Made by a program: the position numbers and the translations under genes. Positions 34,630-44,081 of a DNA stretch of 64,000 bases are shown here, piece by piece (the stretch's first letter is position 1; each line of letters opens with the position of its first letter). Below the pieces are notes generated by a model, which was given only the letters and a program-made list of their open reading frames with translations, ran no database searches and was not told the DNA's origin. This DNA is from an uncultured Lachnospiraceae bacterium. GTDB taxonomy: Bacteria; Bacillota; Clostridia; Lachnospirales; Lachnospiraceae. The DNA is taken from positions 1 through 64,000 of the forward strand of contig CALWPY010000011.1 in assembly GCA_944383545.1 (NCBI GenBank), read 5' to 3'.

Positions 34630-34669
34630 GCATTATGCCGGATTCCGCAAGCGCAATCCGTCGCAATGC
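34630..34669. repeat. Nested hairpin in the 3' untranslated region of phosphoglucomutase
   Basis: Outer stem GCATT/AATGC (34630-34634 with 34665-34669), inner stem CGGATT/AATCCG (34639-34644 with 34655-34660), innermost CGC-AA-GCG. It starts directly beyond the pgm stop. The flank GCTCATTTATATCAT resembles GCTCATTTTATCACAT at 58072-58087, so this may be a diverged member of the nested-hairpin family. Confidence 0.5.
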
Positions 34670-34673
34670 TCAT

Positions 34674-36407
34674 TTATATCATATAATTTATCATTTCAAG
34701 TACGCTGTCTCCAAACTTCTTTGAAAGTTCCTCTGCATCCTCAAGGCTCTTTCCCTTTACGCCAAAGTAAAATTTAATCTTTGGCTCTGTTCCTGAAGGA
34801 CGCACACAAAGCCATGCATCATCCGTGAGTTCATAATAAAGTACATTTGACTTTGGAAGGAATGTAGGTGTAATAGCTCCTGTCTTAAGATTTTTCACTA
34901 TATCAGTATCATAATCTCTTACAGCTATAACATCATATCCTGCCACTTTTTCCGGTGTATTATTTCTGAGTCTGCTCATAATTGACTGGATTTTTTCGAG
35001 TCCGTCAATTCCCTTAAGGGTAACAGTCTTTATATCATCAATCCAGTAGCCATATCTCTCATACATATCAATCATGGCATCCCAGAGAGTCTTTCCAAGT
35101 GACCTGTAATATGCCGCTGCCTCGCAGAGAGCCATTGTTGCCACTACGGCATCCTTATCTCTTGCGTGTGTGCCTATCAGACATCCGTAACTTTCTTCAA
35201 AGCCAAAAAGATATGTTCCCTTACCCGAATGCTCATATCCGAGAATCTTCTGACCTATAAACTTAAAGCCTGTGAGGCATTCCTCAAGTTTCACACCGTA
35301 ATACTTTGCTATGCATGCAGCAAGGTTTGTGGTTACTATTGTTTTTACCAGAACACCGTCTTTAGGAAGACCTCTTGTAGCCTTTATCTGTCCGATTTCA
35401 TAATCTGCAAGGAGACTTCCTGACATATTTCCCGTAAGACACATATACTCACCTGTCTTTGCGTCCTTTACATAAACACCAAGCCTGTCTGCGTCAGGGT
35501 CCGTTGCAAGTACAAGGTCTGCATCTTTTTCTTTTGCAAGCTTAAGAGCCAGCTCGAATGCCTCCTTTGCTTCAGGATTAGGATAGGAAACCGTTGGAAA
35601 TTCTCCGTCAGGCAGTTCCTGCTCCGGCACTACATATACATTTTCAAAGCCAAGTTCTTTAAGCACTCGTCTCACAGGTATATTTCCTGTTCCGTGAAGA
35701 GGAGAATATACTATTTTAAGCTCTTTACCGTATTTATCTATACATTCCTGATGAATTACCAGTTTTTTAAGCTCTGCGATATAGGCATCATCTACTTCAC
35801 TTCCAATTATATTGTAAAGTCCGGCTGCTTCTGCTTCTTCCTTAGAAATCATTTTTGCATCCTGAACTTTGAGCTTTTTAACCTCAATCATAATACCTAT
35901 ATCATTAGGAGGAGTTATCTGCGCTCCGTCCTCCCAGTAAACCTTATAACCGTTATATTCAGGCGGATTGTGGCTTGCAGTTATATTAATTCCGGCTATG
36001 CATCCAAGATGCCTTACCGCAAATGAAAGCTCCGGTGTAGGCCTTAAGGATTCAAATCTGTATGCCTTGATTCCGTTTGCAGCCAGACAAAGTGCTGCCA
36101 CATCTGCAAATTCAGGTGAACATCTTCTGGAGTCAAATGCTATTGCAACACCCTTTTTCTGTCCGCCCTTCTGTATAATATAGTTTGCAAGACCCTGAGT
36201 AGCCTTTGCAACTACATAGTCATTCATTCTGTTTATACCTGCACCGATTATTCCTCTTAATCCGGCGGTACCAAATTCCAACTCTGCATAAAAACGCTCT
36301 TTTATCTCTTTTTCGTCATCCTTGATTGCAAGAAGCTCTTTTCTTACTTCATCACTAAAAAAGGAATCTGTTGTCCATTCCTCATACATTTTCATGTAGT
36401 CCATCAC
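34674..36407 (-). CDS. Phosphoglucomutase/phosphomannomutase (PgcA-type)
   Basis: 577 residues, typical for the long alpha-D-phosphohexomutase of Firmicutes. The phosphoserine loop ITASHNPPEYNGYKV, the metal-binding ATDPDADRLG, the sugar-binding GFEESYG and the C-terminal phosphate-binding RPSGTEPKIKFY are all intact. It interconverts glucose 1- and 6-phosphate for glycolysis and nucleotide-sugar synthesis. Starts GTG (36407) or ATG (36404); AGGAGG lies seven bases before the former. The stop directly precedes a nested hairpin and a terminator. Confidence 0.94.
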   Translation of the reverse strand: MMDYMKMYEEWTTDSFFSDEVRKELLAIKDDEKEIKERFYAELEFGTAGLRGIIGAGINRMNDYVVAKATQGLANYIIQKGGQKKGVAIAFDSRRCSPEFADVAALCLAANGIKAYRFESLRPTPELSFAVRHLGCIAGINITASHNPPEYNGYKVYWEDGAQITPPNDIGIMIEVKKLKVQDAKMISKEEAEAAGLYNIIGSEVDDAYIAELKKLVIHQECIDKYGKELKIVYSPLHGTGNIPVRRVLKELGFENVYVVPEQELPDGEFPTVSYPNPEAKEAFELALKLAKEKDADLVLATDPDADRLGVYVKDAKTGEYMCLTGNMSGSLLADYEIGQIKATRGLPKDGVLVKTIVTTNLAACIAKYYGVKLEECLTGFKFIGQKILGYEHSGKGTYLFGFEESYGCLIGTHARDKDAVVATMALCEAAAYYRSLGKTLWDAMIDMYERYGYWIDDIKTVTLKGIDGLEKIQSIMSRLRNNTPEKVAGYDVIAVRDYDTDIVKNLKTGAITPTFLPKSNVLYYELTDDAWLCVRPSGTEPKIKFYFGVKGKSLEDAEELSKKFGDSVLEMINYMI

Positions 36408-36535
36408 AAAATGTCCTCCTTGACCTTATCATTCACTCTTCTTAAAAATACCGCTAAACAAGCGTCACAAAATATACTCATTATATAAAAGGGCGCACTA
36501 AACCCATACTTGATTAGAGTATACATTAAAATGTT

Positions 36536-37519
36536 TCAAATGTGAAGAGAATAATAACTTTTAAATTCAAAAAGTGTATTTTTTTTCTTTTCTTCATCAT
36601 CAATTACTTTTTCCAGCTTTTCCTGCATCTTCGGTGATATCCATGTTTTGGATGAATTCATATACTGATTACTTATTTTATAAAATTTTTCAGGAAAGCT
36701 GAGTAATATGTATATATATTCGTAATCACTCTCGCAAAGTTTTATATACCTTCCGTACTCTTCTAAAATAAGCTTTAAAATTTGAAAACTATATCTGTTT
36801 TTTTCCAAAGCCTTTCTTAAAAAATGATATAAATCTGCAAGCTGATTTCCTGCATAAAACCTGTCAAAATTAATTGTTGCAATAAATTTTGACGTATTAA
36901 TCACACTGTGATAATCATATGTCCCGTGGCAATATCCGTATCTTTTTTTATCCTCATCAGTTCTTCCGCTATATTTTTTCTCACACTCCAGCGCCTGGTT
37001 GTAAAAGTAATCATATGCCTCCATATACAAAAGCTCAAAGCTCTTTTTGCCCGTTCTTCCTCCTATGAAATTTCTTATACGTTTAAGCTCCCTGTTTCTT
37101 TTTGCAAAATCACAGTCATTCCTTATATGAAGCTTTTCCTTCATGTCATTATATACCTTTGCAGCACACAGATGAAAATTCGCCAGATTTCTGATTGCAT
37201 TCCTTATATCATCCATGCCGGTTATAAGACATTCCCTTCCTTCAAAGAACATTCTCATGACATATGGATTTCCATATCTGTCATATGTAACCAGCTCGCC
37301 TTCTCTGTTCGGAATACATCTGTCAATATTACAAAAGCCTGCATCGCTAAGCATTTCCTTAAACTGATACTCGGAAGCAAGCCGTCCTTCAGATTCCGTC
37401 AGGGGCTTAAGCTGCCTGATGCCTTTATCAGTTTTCAGGATAATTGCCCCACGTCCTCTTATGCTCTGTATAACTTCCACATCATATTCCTGATACACTT
37501 CCGACATTTTTTCAGACAA
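36536..37519 (-). CDS. CotS-like protein with degenerate kinase fold
   Basis: 327 residues with the choline/aminoglycoside-kinase-like fold of CotS spore-coat proteins (LKPLTESEGRLASEYQFKEML near the N-terminus, IRNLANFHLCA mid-protein). The catalytic loop reads YCHGTYDYHSVI where active members have HGDxxxxN, and the metal motif reads INFDR rather than IDFD, so kinase activity is doubtful. TTG start at 37519 (GGAGGGG eight bases upstream); the TTG at 37534 overlaps the ribosome site. Suggests a spore-forming lineage, although no coat cluster is present here. Confidence 0.72.
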   Translation of the reverse strand: MSEKMSEVYQEYDVEVIQSIRGRGAIILKTDKGIRQLKPLTESEGRLASEYQFKEMLSDAGFCNIDRCIPNREGELVTYDRYGNPYVMRMFFEGRECLITGMDDIRNAIRNLANFHLCAAKVYNDMKEKLHIRNDCDFAKRNRELKRIRNFIGGRTGKKSFELLYMEAYDYFYNQALECEKKYSGRTDEDKKRYGYCHGTYDYHSVINTSKFIATINFDRFYAGNQLADLYHFLRKALEKNRYSFQILKLILEEYGRYIKLCESDYEYIYILLSFPEKFYKISNQYMNSSKTWISPKMQEKLEKVIDDEEKKKNTLFEFKSYYSLHI

Positions 37520-37579
37520 AACAATCCCCTCCAAACATCATTCTCCTTAATAATATGAAGATTAAAGGGGATTTATACC

Positions 37580-38914
37580 TTATTTCATAGCCTTCACCAA
37601 TTCAATCAGTGTTTCCCTTTCATTAAGCTCCGGATTTTCTAAAACTTTATCGAGCAAATACTTCAGCGTTTCACCCATTTCTTTACCGGGCTTCATTCCC
37701 AGCGCTATCAAATCATTTCCGTTTATTGCAAGGTCCTTTATTTTAAGGCACTGTTTTTCCGAAACAACAGTGTCATACATTTCCTTCATCTTTCTTATAT
37801 TTTCTTCCTTTTCCTCCCGTTTATACATACTTTGTGCAAGCATGTCCGCTCTTCTTATGGCTATAAAATCAGAAAAATTTTCAATACCCATTTTGCTCAT
37901 GGCACGTCTGAAGCTCTTAATGGTAATTTCTCCGCCTATTCCGTAATCGTGCCAGTACACAAGATTTTTAATCTTTTTGATTGTGTCATTGTCCATTTTA
38001 AGTCTCTTTAAAACTTTGTCTGCAATCTCTTCACTTATTACATTATGCCCGGCAAAATGGTCGAAGCCTTCATCATCCTGCTTTTTTGATGCAGGCTTTC
38101 CTGAATCATGCAAAAGTGCAGCATATCTTAAAACCTTATCTTTAGGGACATTTTCCATAACCTTAAGCGTATGATGACCTACGTCATAAATATGGTGTTT
38201 TATATTTTGCGGTGTCTCCATCATAAGGTCAAATTCCGGAAGAATCACAGCCGTTATTCCGAGTCTGTATGCCGTCTCAAGCATTCCCGGATTATCGGAT
38301 GTAATAAGCTTTGTAAGTTCTGTCTGTATGCGCTCGGCACTTATTTCCTTTAAGTCCTTTGCCAGATTCTTTATGGCACATTCGGTCTCCTCATCAATTT
38401 CAAATCCAAGCTGCGCCGCAAATCTCACGGCTCTTAAAATTCTGAGCGCATCTTCATTAAATCTTTCGATAGGATTTCCCACACACCTTATGACCCTTTT
38501 TTCAAGGTCTTCCATTCCGCCAAACAAATCCACGAGCCCTGTCTCATCATTATATGCCATTGCATTTATGGTAAAGTCACGCCTTTTTAAATCTTCCTCA
38601 AGGCTTTTTGTAAAGGAAACGGACTCAGGTCTTCTGTGATTTTCATACTTTCCGTCAATTCTGTAGGTTGTAACCTCATAGCCCTCTTTTCCAAACATAA
38701 CAGTAACCGTTCCGTGCTCAATTCCCGTATCTATGGTCCTTTTAAATATTTCTTTTACCTGATACGGCTCGGCGGATGTGGTAATATCCCAGTCATCGGG
38801 CGTTTTATTAAGGAGGCTGTCTCTTACACAGCCTCCTACTATATACGCCTCAAAGCCCTCTTTATTCAATTCTTCAATAATATGCCTTGCGGCATCGGGC
38901 ATTTCTATTTTCAT
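37580..38914 (-). CDS. cca: CCA tRNA nucleotidyltransferase
   Basis: 444 residues. Class II nucleotidyltransferase head domain (AYIVGGCVRDSLLNKTPDDWDITTSA with the catalytic DxD-like DWD), then RRDFTINAMAYN and ERIQTELTKL, followed by an HD domain (AALLHDSGKP). It adds or repairs the tRNA 3' CCA. That fits the lone tRNA gene here, which lacks an encoded CCA. It is 17 bases downstream of proS, so co-transcribed. Confidence 0.95.
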   Translation of the reverse strand: MKIEMPDAARHIIEELNKEGFEAYIVGGCVRDSLLNKTPDDWDITTSAEPYQVKEIFKRTIDTGIEHGTVTVMFGKEGYEVTTYRIDGKYENHRRPESVSFTKSLEEDLKRRDFTINAMAYNDETGLVDLFGGMEDLEKRVIRCVGNPIERFNEDALRILRAVRFAAQLGFEIDEETECAIKNLAKDLKEISAERIQTELTKLITSDNPGMLETAYRLGITAVILPEFDLMMETPQNIKHHIYDVGHHTLKVMENVPKDKVLRYAALLHDSGKPASKKQDDEGFDHFAGHNVISEEIADKVLKRLKMDNDTIKKIKNLVYWHDYGIGGEITIKSFRRAMSKMGIENFSDFIAIRRADMLAQSMYKREEKEENIRKMKEMYDTVVSEKQCLKIKDLAINGNDLIALGMKPGKEMGETLKYLLDKVLENPELNERETLIELVKAMK

Positions 38915-38931
38915 TTTCTACCTCGTTCATT

Positions 38932-40368
38932 TTAATAAGCTCTTCCGAAGTATACCATCTTCTTTGCAGGCTTACCGCAGTATACGCAGGTATCTGCAAT
39001 ATGCTCCTGTTCAAAAGGCATACATCTTGTGGTTGCGCCTGTTTCTTCCTTAATTGCATTTTCACAATCCTCGCTTCCGCACCACATAGCCTTAATAAAT
39101 CCCTGCTTTTCTTCTATAATGTTCTTAAACTCTTCCCAGTTAAGGGCAACATGTGTATTTTCATCTCTGTGTGCCTTTGCTCTTTCAAACATGTCCTTCT
39201 GGATTTCTTCAAGAAGCTGTGGAACTTTTTCAGAAAGCTCATCTATCTTTACGATAGTCTTTTCTCTGGTATCCCTTCTTACAAGCACTGCCTGTCCTGC
39301 TTCGATATCCTTAGGTCCTATCTCTATACGTACAGGAATTCCTCTCATTTCCTGCTCGGCAAACTTAAATCCAGGGCTCTTATCGGTTGCATCAACCTTT
39401 ACTCTTACAGTGTCACAAAGAGCCTTTCTGATTTCTTCTGCCTTTTCAAGTACGCCTTCCTTCTTCTGCATGATAGGAACTATCATAGCCTGAACAGGTG
39501 CTACTCTTGGAGGAAGCACAAGTCCGCTGTTATCTCCGTGTACCATGATTATCGCACCGATAATTCTGGTTGACATACCCCATGATGTCTGGTGTACATA
39601 CTGAAGTTTGTTTTCCTTATCGGTATACTGTATTCCAAATGCCTTTGCAAATCCGTCACCGAAATTGTGGCTTGTACCTGACTGAAGCGCCTTTCCGTCA
39701 TGCATAAGCGCCTCTATGGTATATGTTGCCTCTGCGCCGGCAAACTTTTCCTTATCTGTCTTCTGTCCTCTTATAACAGGAATTGCAAGCACTTCTTCGC
39801 AGAAATCAGCATATACATTGAGCATAAGCTCTGTTCTTTCCTCTGCCTCTTCTGCTGTTGCGTGTGCCGTATGTCCTTCCTGCCACAAAAATTCTCTGGA
39901 ACGAAGGAATGGTCTTGTTTCCTTTTCCCACCTTACAACTGAACACCACTGGTTATATACCTTTGGAAGGTCTCTGTATGACTCAACCTCTTTCTTGTAA
40001 AAATCACAGAAAAGTGTTTCAGATGTAGGCCTTACGCACATTCTTTCCTGAAGAGGATTCATTCCTCCCATTGTTACCCATGCAACCTCGGGTGCAAAAC
40101 CCTCCACATGGTCCTTTTCCTTCTGAAGCAGGCTCTCCGGTATGAAGATAGGAAGATAAACATTTTCCACTCCTGTTTTCTTAAATCTCTCATCAAGCTG
40201 TTTCTGTATATTCTCCCACAGTGCAAATCCGGCAGGCTTAATAACCATACATCCCTTAACACTTGTATAGTCCATAAGCTCGGCCTTTTTTACAACGTCC
40301 GTATACCACTGTGCAAAATCCTCATCCATAGAAGTTATCGCTTCTACAAGTTTCTTCTCTTTAGCCAT
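38932..40368 (-). CDS. proS: Prolyl-tRNA synthetase, archaeal/eukaryotic-like type
   Basis: 478 residues, the short form without editing insertion. Class II motifs: motif 2 [24 protein letters not shown], motif 3 [14 protein letters not shown], plus the C-terminal zinc-like module with CMPFEQ...[18 protein letters not shown] (the ProRS type-3 ending). It charges tRNA-Pro. No T-box leader fits: the upstream pseudouridine synthase stop is only 34 bases away. Confidence 0.96.
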   Translation of the reverse strand: MAKEKKLVEAITSMDEDFAQWYTDVVKKAELMDYTSVKGCMVIKPAGFALWENIQKQLDERFKKTGVENVYLPIFIPESLLQKEKDHVEGFAPEVAWVTMGGMNPLQERMCVRPTSETLFCDFYKKEVESYRDLPKVYNQWCSVVRWEKETRPFLRSREFLWQEGHTAHATAEEAEERTELMLNVYADFCEEVLAIPVIRGQKTDKEKFAGAEATYTIEALMHDGKALQSGTSHNFGDGFAKAFGIQYTDKENKLQYVHQTSWGMSTRIIGAIIMVHGDNSGLVLPPRVAPVQAMIVPIMQKKEGVLEKAEEIRKALCDTVRVKVDATDKSPGFKFAEQEMRGIPVRIEIGPKDIEAGQAVLVRRDTREKTIVKIDELSEKVPQLLEEIQKDMFERAKAHRDENTHVALNWEEFKNIIEEKQGFIKAMWCGSEDCENAIKEETGATTRCMPFEQEHIADTCVYCGKPAKKMVYFGRAY

Positions 40369-40402
40369 TTCATTTATATCCTTTCCTGATTACATATATT
40401 AT

Positions 40403-41104
40403 TTAAAACTCATCAAGCTCTATCATGTCAAATGCCTCACCCTGAGGCTCTTTTTTTAAAACAATATGTTCACCCGTAACGGGATGTTCAAATTCCAGTC
40501 TTGAAGCATAAAGTCCAATCTGTCTGTACTTCTTTTTGGAGTTCTTAAATAATTTATTATATTTTGTATCACCCCAGATTCCCGCACCATGTGCGGCTGT
40601 CTGCACTCTTATCTGATGATGCCTTCCTGTATCAAGCTGTATAAGCACATATGAGAGCACGCCCTCATCGGTTTCAAATTCATCAATAACCTCGTAGTAA
40701 AGGCTTGCTTTTTTAGCTCCCCTGGTCCCCTTTGCGACAACAGATGTGACATTTGTTTTTTTATCATGATAAAGATAATCCGAAAGCTCCCCGGCTTCAT
40801 CCGGCAGGCTCCCCGTAAGAATTGCCTGATAGTATTTCACCATTCCTCCGTCCTGCATGATGTCGCTTAAAGCTGCCGCGCATTCCCTGGTTTTTGCAAA
40901 TAACATTATACCCCCTACGGGTCGGTCCAGTCTGTGTATCGGAGCTACATACGGCTCATCATCTTCCTCCGACCTGTCAAAGAGATAATTTTTCAAAATA
41001 CATATCATGTCCTCTGAATTGGACCTGTCTCCCTGTGCCGGCACCCCGCATGGCTTAACGCAGGCTATTATGTAATTATCCTCATAAATTATTTCCGGTT
41101 TCAT
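40403..41104 (-). CDS. RluA-family pseudouridine synthase
   Basis: About 233 residues. PIHRLDRPVGGIMLFAKT carries the catalytic Asp; YYEVIDEF, VLIQLDTGRHHQIRVQTA and the C-terminal EFEHPVTGE support the RluA/RluC/RluD family. It lacks an S4 domain, and its RNA target is unknown. I chose the ATG at 41104; the GTG at 41122 would overlap the GCGGAG ribosome site. It precedes proS. An inverted repeat TATACTAC/GTAGTATA lies upstream (41136-41179). Confidence 0.88.
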   Translation of the reverse strand: MKPEIIYEDNYIIACVKPCGVPAQGDRSNSEDMICILKNYLFDRSEEDDEPYVAPIHRLDRPVGGIMLFAKTRECAAALSDIMQDGGMVKYYQAILTGSLPDEAGELSDYLYHDKKTNVTSVVAKGTRGAKKASLYYEVIDEFETDEGVLSYVLIQLDTGRHHQIRVQTAAHGAGIWGDTKYNKLFKNSKKKYRQIGLYASRLEFEHPVTGEHIVLKKEPQGEAFDMIELDEF

Positions 41105-41202
41105 TTTGTAATTTCTCCGCACCGCATCTTAATTTATACTACGGTCTTTAGTTTTATTTTTTCAAATATGTAGTATAACATTAAATCATTCCAATGTGTA
41201 GC

Positions 41203-41811
41203 TTATTTTTTGAATAATCTTCTTTTTTTCTTTGTTTTTGCACTCTGCATTTCCCGAAGAAGCCTGTCCAGCTTCTTATATCTTTCTTCTGCCCTTTCTT
41301 CCTGTTCTCTCATAACAGTATCCATCTGTTTTATGACAATTTCTGATATCTGAGATTTCATATTGTCACTTACTGCCTGTTCAACCGATTCTCTTATCAC
41401 TTCGTTTAAGCCGCTATTTATGGCAGAGAGTACCGCCCTGTTCATAACAGCCTGAAGCTGTGCCATTTTAAAATCCACAACCCTGTTTTGAGTTTCCAAA
41501 TCAGAAGAAATAACCTCTGCCGCACCTGCTGCCTCTTTCTCTGCCATATCTTCAGTATTATTATCTGATGTATTAATTTCCGTATTCTTTTTTAATGCAT
41601 TCCTTATCGCTTTTAGTGATATTCCGTTCTCTTTAAGCCTTTTTACTTCTTTTAACAGCCTTATGTCCTTTTCGCTGTAATAGCGGTGCCCCATTTCGTT
41701 TCTTTCTATATTTAACTCCAGCTCCTCCTCCCAATATCTAAGGACATGCGGCTCTACAGAAAGAAGCTTTGCAGCCTCTTTTATCATATATTTATTATTT
41801 AATATTTCCAT
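41203..41811 (-). CDS. MerR-type DNA-binding regulator
   Basis: 202 residues. N-terminal MerR winged-helix domain (MIKEAAKLLSVEPHVLRYWEEELELNIERNEMG with RYYSEKDIRLLKEVKRLKENGISLKAIR), an acidic linker, then a C-terminal coiled coil ending in a highly basic tail (SAKTKKKRRLFKK). There is no effector domain I recognise. The coiled coil may dimerise. GGAGGAAG precedes the ATG. Confidence 0.83.
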   Translation of the reverse strand: MEILNNKYMIKEAAKLLSVEPHVLRYWEEELELNIERNEMGHRYYSEKDIRLLKEVKRLKENGISLKAIRNALKKNTEINTSDNNTEDMAEKEAAGAAEVISSDLETQNRVVDFKMAQLQAVMNRAVLSAINSGLNEVIRESVEQAVSDNMKSQISEIVIKQMDTVMREQEERAEERYKKLDRLLREMQSAKTKKKRRLFKK

Positions 41812-41984
41812 AATCTTCCTCCTGTCATTTAACTGCCATTCAAATCCTTTAACTCTGATATCATGTTATCACAAGGAATGATTTTAATCCTCAATTTTCG
41901 TGCGCACTTTATTACTCATTCCATGTAATTTCGACTTTATCGCACAACCTGTATGTTTTAAATTTGGGGTGATGTTCAAAATCG

Positions 41985-42013
41985 TTGCATTATTTCTATA
42001 TAATGGTTATACT
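41985..42013 (+). promoter_or_regulatory. Promoter of the DUF885 lipoprotein gene
   Basis: TTGCAT (41985-41990), 17 bases, TATACT (42008-42013), about 35 bases upstream of the ATG at 42048. Confidence 0.6.
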
Positions 42014-42047
42014 AATTTCATAACCAAAAACACGAGGGGGGTAATTT

Positions 42048-43946
42048 ATGTTTATTAAAAAATTAAAGAAGACAATTTCTCTGATTGTTGCATCAGCCAT
42101 GCTTTTATCCTGTGCGGCATGTGGAAAAGAAAGCGGTTTTAACCAGACTTCAAACACTACTGAAGACAACGGACCGTCCACACAGCAGACAACAGAGCCT
42201 GCAGATATTGAAGATGACTTAAATACAGGCGATACAGGCGATGCAGAGATACAGGAGGCATTTGAAACATATCTGGATGATTACTTTTATGAGTATGTAA
42301 CAAGTGATACAATTTCCTATCACTATACGATTTCAAACCCTGACAGTTTCGGAATTGAGCCGCCTGAGGCTACATTGGGCGATACTGACATGTCCGAAGA
42401 AGCACTTGAAAAAGAAGCCGAAGAATATCAGGCTCAGATTGATGAACTCATTGCAATCGACCGTGACGGACTTGACGAAGAACAGCAGTTTACCTATGAT
42501 GTTTTACTTGCATATCTTGAAAATGAAATGAAAATTTATGATAATGTTTATCTTTACGAGCCATTTTCTCCAATGAGCGGTCTACAGTCAAATATTTCCA
42601 CTGTATTTACGGACTATGCCTTTAATTCAGAGGAGGACGTACAGGACTATATTTCCCTTTTAAACCAGGTGCGTGATTATTTCGGCGCCTATCTCGAATT
42701 TGAAAGATTAAAGTCCGAAAACGGTTACTTTATGGCAGATGAAACGGCAGACTCAGTAATCGAGCAGTGCGAGACTTTTATAGAGAATACAGATGACCAT
42801 TTTATGATTGAGCTTTTCAATTCCAGGGTTGACGAACTGGACTTCTTATCTGATGAAGCAAAGGAAGACTATAAAGAGCAGAACAGGGACGCGGTTTTAA
42901 ATTCCCTTATTCCTGCATTTCAGGACACCATTGACACCTTCAACGAACTTAAAGGCACTGGTACAAATGATGGCGGTGTATGTAATTACGAAGGCGGCAG
43001 TGATTACTATGAATATCTTCTTGCAAAAAGAATCGGAACATCTAAATCACCTGAAGAGCTTATTGAAATGCTTGATGCGCGGTATAATGAAATTCTCATG
43101 GAAATGTACTACATTATGATGGGAAATGAAGCGGCTTACACATATTATGTGGAAAATTACGATAACCTATATCCTGAGCTTGAAAACATGACACCTGAAG
43201 AAATTATTTCAGAAGTTAAGGAAGCTACCGAAAATTACTATCCTGAAACTGATGATATACCTTATACCATAGATTACCTTGACGAAAGTCTGGAAACCAT
43301 AATGGAAAACACATTGGCATATTATCTTTCACCTGCCATTGACAATCCTGACAATAACGTAATGAAAATAAACGGAAGCCACGGTACATCAGGCCTCTGG
43401 CAGACTTTGGCACATGAAGGTTTCCCCGGACATATGTACCAGAATGTATACTACCTGTCAACAGACCCTGAGCCTGTAAGATGTATTTTAAGCTTTACGG
43501 GATATTCTGAAGCATGGGCCGTATATGTAGGTTACGATGCGGTAAAAAAATATGACTTTCCTGATGCAGACGAAACAATAAGGGAAGACGTGGCACAGCT
43601 TGCAGCTCTTGACTCAGAGTTTTCTTATCTTATAATGGCTCGTATTGACCTGGGAATAAATTATGAGGGCTGGACTCTGGAGGACACGGAAAACTATATG
43701 ACAGGTTTGGGACTTAATGCCGCATCAGCGGAAGAAATGTATTATGTATTTGTCGGCGACCCTGCCGTATACCAGAGCTATTCCACAGCTTATTATGAGT
43801 TACTAGAGCTTAAAGAATATGCTGAAGACGAGCTTGGAGATGATTTTGACGTAGTTGAATTTGAAGATGCAGTCCTTAAGGCAGGCCCTTGCCAGTTTTC
43901 TCTTCTCAAGGAAAAAATTGATGAATATATCGAGGACACAAAGTAA
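42048..43946 (+). CDS. DUF885 family lipoprotein, predicted metallopeptidase
   Basis: 632 residues. Signal peptide with lipobox LLSCAAC (Cys ~25), acidic linker, then a DUF885 domain. The zinc-protease-like HEGFPGHMYQ motif (HExxxH family variant) and the helical FTGYSEAWAVYVGYD segment are present. DUF885 proteins are related to M3/M32-type peptidases by fold and are predicted hydrolases; the substrate is unknown, presumably an extracellular peptide. GAGGGGGG lies before the ATG. It stands alone with its own promoter. Confidence 0.9.
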   Translation: MFIKKLKKTISLIVASAMLLSCAACGKESGFNQTSNTTEDNGPSTQQTTEPADIEDDLNTGDTGDAEIQEAFETYLDDYFYEYVTSDTISYHYTISNPDSFGIEPPEATLGDTDMSEEALEKEAEEYQAQIDELIAIDRDGLDEEQQFTYDVLLAYLENEMKIYDNVYLYEPFSPMSGLQSNISTVFTDYAFNSEEDVQDYISLLNQVRDYFGAYLEFERLKSENGYFMADETADSVIEQCETFIENTDDHFMIELFNSRVDELDFLSDEAKEDYKEQNRDAVLNSLIPAFQDTIDTFNELKGTGTNDGGVCNYEGGSDYYEYLLAKRIGTSKSPEELIEMLDARYNEILMEMYYIMMGNEAAYTYYVENYDNLYPELENMTPEEIISEVKEATENYYPETDDIPYTIDYLDESLETIMENTLAYYLSPAIDNPDNNVMKINGSHGTSGLWQTLAHEGFPGHMYQNVYYLSTDPEPVRCILSFTGYSEAWAVYVGYDAVKKYDFPDADETIREDVAQLAALDSEFSYLIMARIDLGINYEGWTLEDTENYMTGLGLNAASAEEMYYVFVGDPAVYQSYSTAYYELLELKEYAEDELGDDFDVVEFEDAVLKAGPCQFSLLKEKIDEYIEDTK

Positions 43947-43961
43947 TCACAAAAATAAAAG

Positions 43962-43990
43962 TTGACTTATAACTTTGGTAAAGCTATACT
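43962..43990 (+). promoter_or_regulatory. Consensus promoter of pckA
   Basis: TTGACT (43962-43967), 17 bases, TATACT (43985-43990), leaving a leader of about 85 bases before the start codon. Confidence 0.7.
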
Positions 43991-44081
43991 TATGAGAGAT
44001 TTAGGATAATATTGGCAGTACTTTATTACCCTGCCATTTCCATAAGAAATCTAATAAATTAAAAAACTAGGAGGAATGAAA

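Noticed and set aside
40369-40402. T-box leader for proS
   Set aside because: Only 34 bases separate it from the upstream gene, too short for a T-box.
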